Assembly (NCBI GenBank): GCA_900754475.1
Contig: CAAECY010000099.1
Location: 1-45,044, forward strand
Length of the DNA: 45,044 nt
Source: an uncultured Sutterella sp.
GTDB lineage: Bacteria; Pseudomonadota; Gammaproteobacteria; Burkholderiales; Burkholderiaceae_F
Direction: 5' to 3'
Shown here piece after piece: positions 39,290 through 45,044 of this stretch. The notes under the pieces were generated by a model, which did not search any database, was not told where the DNA came from, and saw only the letters and a list, made by a program, of their open reading frames with translations. Every line of letters begins with the position of its first letter. Positions within the stretch are counted from its first letter, which is position 1. A program made the position numbers and the translations under genes.

Positions 39290-41569
39290 TCAAATCTGGC
39301 CGTAGTGTTTCGCGAGGTAATCCTGCGAATCCACGGCCTTTTCGCCGCGTTTTACGGTCTGACGAGTATAGCGACCGTCGCTTCCCATGGTCCAACTCTG
39401 GACGTTGTCGGCAAGCTGCAGGTCGAGGCTGCGCTTCAAGCGGTCGCGGATGCTCTTGTCGAGCACCGGAACGAGAACCTCGATGCGGCCGTCGAGATTG
39501 CGCGGCATGAGGTCGGCCGAGCCGATCAGAACGACGGGCTCGCCCGCGTGGTCGAACCAGTAGGCGCGGGCATGCTCGAGGAAGCGCCCCACGATGCTCG
39601 TCACGGTGATGTTGTCGCTGATGCCGGGGATGCCGGGACGCAGACAGCAGATGCCGCGGATGATGAGCGAGATGCGAACGCCCGCCTGGCTCGCTTCGTA
39701 GAGCGCGCGGATGATGTGGCGGTCGACGAGCTGGTTGCACTTGAAGATGATGCGCCCGTTGCCGTTCGCCTTGTGGCATTCCACTTCCTTGCGGATGTGC
39801 TCGAGAATCGAGGTGCGCGTCGAGTGGGGCGAAACGACGAGCTGACGGTACTTCGTCTGGGACGAATAACCCGTCATCACGTTGAAGAGGTCGGAGACGT
39901 CGGCGCAAATGTCGTTGTTCGCCGTGAGCAGCCCGTAGTCCGTGTAGATCTTCGCGGACGAGGGGTTGTAGTTCCCCGTCGAAATGTGCACGTAGCGCTT
40001 CATGCCGTCCGCTTCGCGACGAACGACGAGACAAAGCTTGGCGTGGATCTTGAGGCCGACGAAGCCGTAGACGATGTTGACCCCCGCCTTTTCCATCTCT
40101 TCGGCCCAGTTGATGTTGCGCTCTTCGTCAAAGCGCGCCTTCAGTTCGACGACGGCCGTCACCTGCTTGCCGCGACGGCGGGCGTCGATGAGGGCGGCGA
40201 CGATGGGGCTGTTGTTGCCGCAACGGTAAAGCGTCTGCTTGATCGCCACCACCTGCGGATCGACCGAAGCGCGGCGAATGAAGTCGAGCACGCCCAAGAA
40301 GCTTTCGTAGGGGTGGTAGAGGAGAATGTCGTGGTTGCGCGTCGCCGCAAAGACGTCTCCCTCCTGAACGAATGCGGGCTCCAACCCCTTGTAGGACGGA
40401 TCCTTGAGGTTCGGACGATCGAGGCCGATGAGCGGCATGAATTCCGACATCGCCAGGGGGCCCTTCACACGGTAGATCTGGAAGGGAAGGAGCTCGAGAC
40501 GGTCGACGAGGAAGCTCGAAAGCTCCGTGTCGGACCCGTGCTCGAGTTCGAGGCGAATGACGTCGCCGAAGCGGCGCTGGTCGACGAAATCCTTGACGGC
40601 TTCGAGAAGGTCGTCCGCTTCGTCCTCTTCGATTTCGAGGTCCGTGTTGCGGGTGATGCGAAAGAGCATCGACGCCGAGACGCGGTGCCCGGGGAAGAGC
40701 GCACCGATGTGTTCGCGAATCAGGTCTTCGAGCAGAATGATGTCGTCGTCGCGGCTGTTGGAGTTGAAGCCGAGCTCGTTGTAGGTCGACTCCTTCGTGC
40801 GGGGCACGAAGATGAAGCGCGACATGTTGTTCGGGCACTTCAGGCGGGCGTACCGAACGACGCCTTCTTCGGACTCAAGCTTCACGAGGAAGTTGAGACT
40901 CGTGTTGGAAATCGTCGGGAAGGGATGCCCAGGGTCGATCGCCTGCGGGGTGAGAATCGGGTAGATCTCGTTGTCGAAGTACCCTTCGAGGAAGGACTTC
41001 TGACGCTCCGTAAGGTCCTTGTAGCGAACGAGGCGCACGCCGCGCTCCATGAGGGCGGGGTGCAGCTTCAGGCGCCAGTGGTTCTGAGCGCGGTTGAGGA
41101 GCCCCAGAACGCGCTTGCGGATTTCGGCGAGCTGCTTCGCGGGAGGCAGTTCGTCGGGTGAGCTCGACGAGGCGCCGCCCTTCATCTGTCGGCAGATGTT
41201 GGAGACGCGCACCATGAAGAATTCGTCGAGGTTGTTGTAGAAGATCGAGAGGAACTTGAGCTGCTCCAGAAGCGGCACGTTCGGGTCGCACGCTTCGTCG
41301 AGGACCTTGCGGTCGAACTCGATCCAGTTGATTTCGCGGTTGATGTAAAGACGCGGATCCGAGAGATCCGTGACGCCTTCCGCCGAGGGAAGCGGAGGGG
41401 GCAGATCGTCGTCGACCGTCGATCGGGCGGCGCGGGCGGGCGCCTTGCGCGCGCAGGTCTTGGAACGAGGTTTCGTGGCGCGGGCCTTGGGTTTGGCGGG
41501 TGCTTCCGGTTGAGGGGCCGCAGCGGCGGTGGCGGCAACGGCGGATTCGGGAGTCTGCGTCTCGGTCAT
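39290..41569 (-). CDS. ppk: Polyphosphate kinase 1
   Basis: This 759-residue enzyme makes polyphosphate from ATP at the membrane. After an atypical, low-complexity N-terminal extension rich in Ala, Pro, Lys and Arg (about 1-70) comes the conserved RLYINREINWIEFDRKVL. DEFFMVRVSNICRQ and HPFPTISNTSLNF follow. The autophosphorylated histidine is H509 in YGFVGLKIHAKL. The second conserved histidine lies in YWFDHAGEPVVLIGSADLMPRNLD. It is about 70 residues longer than E. coli Ppk, almost all in the extension. No phoU, ppx or pst gene is nearby. Confidence 0.97.
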   Translation of the reverse strand: MTETQTPESAVAATAAAAPQPEAPAKPKARATKPRSKTCARKAPARAARSTVDDDLPPPLPSAEGVTDLSDPRLYINREINWIEFDRKVLDEACDPNVPLLEQLKFLSIFYNNLDEFFMVRVSNICRQMKGGASSSSPDELPPAKQLAEIRKRVLGLLNRAQNHWRLKLHPALMERGVRLVRYKDLTERQKSFLEGYFDNEIYPILTPQAIDPGHPFPTISNTSLNFLVKLESEEGVVRYARLKCPNNMSRFIFVPRTKESTYNELGFNSNSRDDDIILLEDLIREHIGALFPGHRVSASMLFRITRNTDLEIEEDEADDLLEAVKDFVDQRRFGDVIRLELEHGSDTELSSFLVDRLELLPFQIYRVKGPLAMSEFMPLIGLDRPNLKDPSYKGLEPAFVQEGDVFAATRNHDILLYHPYESFLGVLDFIRRASVDPQVVAIKQTLYRCGNNSPIVAALIDARRRGKQVTAVVELKARFDEERNINWAEEMEKAGVNIVYGFVGLKIHAKLCLVVRREADGMKRYVHISTGNYNPSSAKIYTDYGLLTANNDICADVSDLFNVMTGYSSQTKYRQLVVSPHSTRTSILEHIRKEVECHKANGNGRIIFKCNQLVDRHIIRALYEASQAGVRISLIIRGICCLRPGIPGISDNITVTSIVGRFLEHARAYWFDHAGEPVVLIGSADLMPRNLDGRIEVLVPVLDKSIRDRLKRSLDLQLADNVQSWTMGSDGRYTRQTVKRGEKAVDSQDYLAKHYGQI

Positions 41570-41647
41570 GGTGATTCGGGTTGTCCTCGGGACCGTGAAA
41601 GATAAGATCGATCGATCATTCTAGAGAACCCATATTTAATTTCCATG

Positions 41648-41674
41648 AAAAAGGGCCGCTTGCGCGGCCCTTTA
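41648..41674 (-). terminator. Intrinsic terminator of dedA
   Basis: On the minus strand AAAGGGCCGC, a short loop and GCGGCCCTTT are followed by a T-run. It lies about 30 bases past the dedA stop. Between it and the ppk start, TAGAAT on the minus strand (41623-41618) is a candidate -10 for ppk without a good -35. Confidence 0.8.
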
Positions 41675-41702
41675 CGGGGTTATCCCGAGGTGCATCCGAT
41701 TT

Positions 41703-42377
41703 TCAGGCCTTTTCCTCGGCCTTCTGTTTTTTCGCCTGCCACGCCTGGAAGTACTTCCAGGCGACCCCGACCACGACGGGGCCGAGGAGGGCGGCAACGA
41801 TGCCGAGGAGAAGAATGAGCGAGAGGTTGTTCTTGACGAAGGGGACGTTGCCGAAGAGGTAGCCCGCGCCCACAATGGTCACCGCCCAGAGCACGGCGCC
41901 CGCACCGCTGAAAAGTTCGAACCGCAGGCCGTTCATGCGGGCCGCGCCCGCGATGAGCGGAGCGAACGCGCGAACGATCGGAATGAAACGGGCGAGGAGA
42001 ATCGTCTTGCCGCCGTGGTCCGTGTAGAAGGAGTGGGCATGCTGCAGCTTGGAGGCGTTGATCCAGGAGATGCTCCCGTCGTAGATCTTGTTGCCGAGCC
42101 ACTTCCCGGTGGCGTAGCCCACGGAGTTGCCGAAGACGGCCCCGAGGATCACGGCGAGCATGATCATCCAGGGACTCGCCGTTCCGGAGGCGGCCACGGT
42201 GCCCGCCACGAAAAGGAGCGAGTCGCCGGGCAGGAACGACATGACCACGAAGCCCGTCTCCAGAAAGAAGATGATGAACATCGCCGCGTAGATCAGCGTC
42301 CCGTAGTTGGTCGCGAGGTGGACCAGAAAATGGTCGGCGTTCGTGAAAAGATCGACGATGAGCTCGATAAAATCCAT
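41703..42377 (-). CDS. DedA-family membrane protein
   Basis: This 224-residue protein belongs to the DedA/SNARE-associated family, inner-membrane transporters linked to lipid-carrier recycling and proton-motive force. ETGFVVMSFLPGDSLLFVAG (about 40-59) holds the conserved acidic residue and PGDS. FIPIVRAFAPLIAGAARM (about 130-147) holds the essential arginine motif. Four to five membrane segments are visible. The C-terminus is a lysine-rich tail. ATG 42377 gives a normal length; the longer frame runs into the mutL leader. It is divergent from mutL. Confidence 0.93.
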   Translation of the reverse strand: MDFIELIVDLFTNADHFLVHLATNYGTLIYAAMFIIFFLETGFVVMSFLPGDSLLFVAGTVAASGTASPWMIMLAVILGAVFGNSVGYATGKWLGNKIYDGSISWINASKLQHAHSFYTDHGGKTILLARFIPIVRAFAPLIAGAARMNGLRFELFSGAGAVLWAVTIVGAGYLFGNVPFVKNNLSLILLLGIVAALLGPVVVGVAWKYFQAWQAKKQKAEEKA

Positions 42378-42486
42378 GGTGCGGTGTGCTGTGGACCTAT
42401 GACAAATGTTCCATATCATACTGAAGACGCCCGAAGCGCGGCTTAACCGTTCTTCAGGATTTTGCAATCCCGTACCAAGGATCTTC

Positions 42487-44628
42487 ATGCCAACTGAGAA
42501 TCGCCGTCCCCCCATCCGGGAGCTCTCCTCCGAGCTCATCAGTCAGATTGCGGCGGGCGAGGTGATCGAGCGCCCCGCGTCGGTCGTCAAAGAACTCGTG
42601 GAAAACGCCGTCGACGCGGGCGCCATGAATATCGAAGTGCGCGTCGACGGGGGCGGCCTGAAGCGCATCGTCGTCACGGACGACGGCTGCGGCATCCCGA
42701 AGGAAGAGCTCCCGCTCGCGCTCAAGCGCCACGCGACGAGCAAAATCCGCAATCTCCTCGACCTTGAGAACGTTGCGACGCTCGGCTTTCGCGGCGAAGC
42801 GCTCGCTTCGATCGACTCGGTCTCGGCGGTGACGATTCAAAGCCGAGCGACGGGGGCGGATCGCGCCTGGGAGCTTTCCGAAGGCGAACTCGTCCCCTCG
42901 GCGGGCCCTCAGCAGGGCACGCGCATCGAAGTGCGCGACCTCTTTTACAAGACGCCCGCCCGGCGCAAATTCATGAAGTCCGAATCGACGGAGAACGCGC
43001 ACGTCGTCGCGCAACTCCATCGCATCGCCTTGGCGAACCCTGCGGTGCGCTTCGTCCTTTACCAGAACGGCCGCCAGACGTTCGACGTTGAGGCCGTCGA
43101 AACGCAGGACGAACGCATCGTCGCTCTGATGCCGAGGGCGTTCGAGGGCGGTTTCCGCTCGGTCGACGCGGAAGAGTCCGGCATGCGCTTGACGGGCCTC
43201 GTCGGCCTTCCGACCCTCTCGAAGCCGAAGGGGGACGCGCAGTACCTCTTCGTCAACGGTCGCTTCGTGCGCGACCGCACCTGCGCGCACGCCGTGCGCC
43301 AGGCGTACCAGGACGTGCTTCACGGGCAGGCGCAGCCCCTTTACTGTCTCTTTCTCACGGTGCCCGCCGCCGAGGTGGACGTGAACGTGCACCCGACGAA
43401 AACCGAAGTGCGTTTCCGCAACACGCAGCGGATCCACTCGTTCGTCGACCGGGCGGTCGGCGCAGCATTGGCACCCCCGCGGGCGGGCGAAGAGGAAAGC
43501 GATCGGCTTTCGGACAAGGGTTTTGCCGACTCGGCAACGGCTCCGGACCCGTCTCTTGCACCTCGTCCCCGGTACGAGCCCCGCTACGAGCCGCCCCAGG
43601 GGACCGAGGCGCACGTCGCCGCGACGCCTCGCACCGCCCCCGAAGGGGCGGAACGCCCCTCGGCTTCGGCCGTCGATTCGGCGCTGCGTCTTTTCGGTGC
43701 GTCGGAGGCCGTCAGGGACCATGTCCTCGAGCCGAATACGTCTTCGGGCGCGCGCCTTCCGCAAAGCTTCCGCGATTTCCCGAGCCCCGGTCCCGCTCCT
43801 ACGTTCCCTTCCGCTCCGGCCGAGCAAGGTACTTTCGGGTTTGACAATGTCACCGAGGCCGACGCCGGTGCGGCCGATGCGGTCGATCTCGCTGAGAGTG
43901 CCGACGTGGAGTTCGAACCTCGGGCCGGTGCCGCGACGCCCGAGAGCGTCGTGCCGTCCGCGAACTTCGTCGAGCCCGTTCGCGTGCGCGAAGAGCCGAC
44001 GTCCGAACCCGTGCTTCCGAGCGACGCTCTGCCGACGGGACGCCTCGGGCGACCTGTCGCTCAGATTGCGGGCCTCTACGTGATTGCCGAAAACGAAGAG
44101 GGGCTCGTCATCGTCGACCAACACGCGGCGGCCGAACGCATCACGTATGAAAAACTGAAGGCCTCGATGGCGTCGCACACGATGCCCGTGCAGCCGCTTC
44201 TGCTTCCGCAGGTGATTCGCGTTTCGGCCGTTGAAATGGCGACCTTCGAAGAGCACGCGGGCGCGTTGAAGGCGATGGGGATCGAGCTTTCGGTCGCGGG
44301 CCCCGACTCGCTCGCGCTTCGCGCCGTGCCGGCGATCCTGCACGATGCGCCCATCACGGCGCTCGAAAACACGGTGCGCGCGGTGCTCGAAGACCTGGAG
44401 GCCTACGGCGAAAGCTCCCTGATCGAAGAAGCCCGAAACAAGATCCTCGCGACCATGGCCTGCCACGGCTCGATCCGAGCCAACCGCAAGCTCGCCATGA
44501 AGGAAATGGAAGAGCTCCTGCGCGCGATGGAGCGCACGGAACGGTCGGATCAGTGCAACCACGGTCGCCCGACCTGGACGCAATTGACGGTCGCGGAACT
44601 CGACAAACTTTTCATGAGAGGCAAGTAA
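42487..44628 (+). CDS. mutL: DNA mismatch repair protein MutL, endonuclease type
   Basis: This 713-residue GHKL ATPase couples mismatch recognition to strand removal. The ATPase motifs are ELVENAVDAGA, DDGCGIPKEE, TLGFRGEALASID and GTRIEVRDLFYKTPARRKF. A long, Pro/Ala/Ser-rich linker spans about 345-520. The C-terminal dimerisation domain carries DQHAAAERITYE (544-555), matching the endonuclease motif DQHA(X)2E(X)4E. ACHGSIRAN and a CNHGRP block near the end are the accompanying metal-site elements. This is the MutH-independent form. ATG 42487 has AAGGA at good spacing. It overlaps the miaA start by one base (TAATG). Confidence 0.97.
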   Translation: MPTENRRPPIRELSSELISQIAAGEVIERPASVVKELVENAVDAGAMNIEVRVDGGGLKRIVVTDDGCGIPKEELPLALKRHATSKIRNLLDLENVATLGFRGEALASIDSVSAVTIQSRATGADRAWELSEGELVPSAGPQQGTRIEVRDLFYKTPARRKFMKSESTENAHVVAQLHRIALANPAVRFVLYQNGRQTFDVEAVETQDERIVALMPRAFEGGFRSVDAEESGMRLTGLVGLPTLSKPKGDAQYLFVNGRFVRDRTCAHAVRQAYQDVLHGQAQPLYCLFLTVPAAEVDVNVHPTKTEVRFRNTQRIHSFVDRAVGAALAPPRAGEEESDRLSDKGFADSATAPDPSLAPRPRYEPRYEPPQGTEAHVAATPRTAPEGAERPSASAVDSALRLFGASEAVRDHVLEPNTSSGARLPQSFRDFPSPGPAPTFPSAPAEQGTFGFDNVTEADAGAADAVDLAESADVEFEPRAGAATPESVVPSANFVEPVRVREEPTSEPVLPSDALPTGRLGRPVAQIAGLYVIAENEEGLVIVDQHAAAERITYEKLKASMASHTMPVQPLLLPQVIRVSAVEMATFEEHAGALKAMGIELSVAGPDSLALRAVPAILHDAPITALENTVRAVLEDLEAYGESSLIEEARNKILATMACHGSIRANRKLAMKEMEELLRAMERTERSDQCNHGRPTWTQLTVAELDKLFMRGK

Positions 44629-45044
44629 TGACGGAACGCAAGCCCGATGCGGTGATGATCATCGGACCGACGGCTTCTGGAAAATCCGCCTTGTCCCTGG
44701 AAATCGCCCGACGCATTCCCGTCGAAATCATTTCCATGGACTCGGCGCTCGTCTATCGGGGGATGGACATCGGGACGGCGAAGCCGACGCTCGAAGAGCG
44801 CTCGGTCTGTCCCCACCATCTGATCGACATCCGCGACATCGGCGAAAGCTACAGCGCGGCCGAATTTCTGGAGGACACTCTGCGGCTCGTTCCCGAAATT
44901 CGGGCCCGCGGGCGAGTGCCCTTGATCGTGGGCGGAACCATGCTCTACGCCAAGGCGCTTCGCGACGGCTTGAACGACATGCCGAGCAGCACGCCCGAGG
45001 TGCGGGCCGAGGTCGCCGAAGAGGCGGCTCGGATCGGCTGGCCC
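44628..45044 (+). CDS. miaA: tRNA dimethylallyltransferase MiaA, 5' part
   Basis: The first 139 codons are in the window; the gene runs off the right edge. MiaA transfers a dimethylallyl group to A37 of tRNAs reading codons that start with U. The P-loop IIGPTASGKSAL (about 11-22), the substrate-binding DSALVYRGMDIGTAKPT (about 38-54), HHLIDI and VGGTMLYAKALRDGL are conserved. Its ATG overlaps the mutL stop (TAATG), so the two are translationally coupled, a pairing known in many proteobacteria. Confidence 0.97.
   Translation, partial: MTERKPDAVMIIGPTASGKSALSLEIARRIPVEIISMDSALVYRGMDIGTAKPTLEERSVCPHHLIDIRDIGESYSAAEFLEDTLRLVPEIRARGRVPLIVGGTMLYAKALRDGLNDMPSSTPEVRAEVAEEAARIGWP

Noticed and set aside
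41606..41617. GATCGATCGATC cluster upstream of ppk
   Set aside because: Too short to call a regulatory element. It could arise by chance in GC-rich sequence rich in CGAT.

Overview
The window is a GC-rich, densely coded chromosomal segment with core housekeeping genes on both strands. Gene content and order point to a betaproteobacterium of the order Burkholderiales. The supporting blocks are ispB divergent from rplU-rpmA-obgE-proB, ybgC-tolQ-tolR-tolA, ffh divergent from a CcsA/YpjD-type gene, PP0621-family gene-ampD, accB-accC-prmA-DUF3426 gene-PfkB kinase, mpl-yqiA-rnb, and tkt-gap-pgk. A gut Sutterellaceae-type organism is my best guess, from overall character rather than from any search. 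There is one tRNA, tRNA-Pro(CGG). I see no rRNA, CRISPR array, prophage or complete insertion sequence.

Layout. 1-200: the 5' end of a class C group II intron inserted directly behind the intrinsic terminator of tRNA-Pro. 218-6631: ispB on the minus strand, then rplU-rpmA, obgE, proB and proS on the plus strand. 6803-9627: the Tol operon on the minus strand, without tolB and pal. 9788-10645: an unrecognised membrane protein. 10753-14497: ffh-ruvC-ruvA-ruvB on the minus strand. 14877-17335: ypjD-like gene, PP0621-family gene, ampD and yggT on the plus strand. 17423-23376: PfkB kinase, DUF3426 zinc-ribbon protein, prmA, accC, accB and an orphan gene, all on the minus strand. 23613-29497: mpl, yqiA-like esterase, RNase II-type exonuclease and mgtE on the plus strand. 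29662-32195: a KTSC-domain protein (minus), a lytic transglycosylase (plus) and rsmE (minus). 32430-38159: tkt, gap, pgk and pepT on the plus strand. 38217-42377: a family 2 glycosyltransferase, ppk and dedA on the minus strand. 42487-45044: mutL and the 5' part of miaA.

The genes fall into a few processes. Cell envelope: Tol proteins, AmpD and Mpl (peptidoglycan recycling), a lytic transglycosylase, AccBC (fatty-acid synthesis), IspB (quinone side chain), DedA and a glycosyltransferase. Translation and ribosome: L21, L27, ObgE, ProS, PrmA, RsmE, Ffh, MiaA and tRNA-Pro. DNA repair: RuvABC and MutL. Central carbon metabolism: Tkt, Gap and Pgk. Most transcription units end in a strong intrinsic terminator, and many of these sit between convergent genes.

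The most notable observation is the group IIC intron at the left edge. Smaller points are a perfect 26-bp palindrome in the tkt leader, an intrinsic terminator almost abutting the PfkB kinase start codon, a structured mgtE leader, a GAPDH with an altered cofactor-selecting residue, and two protein genes with no recognised family.
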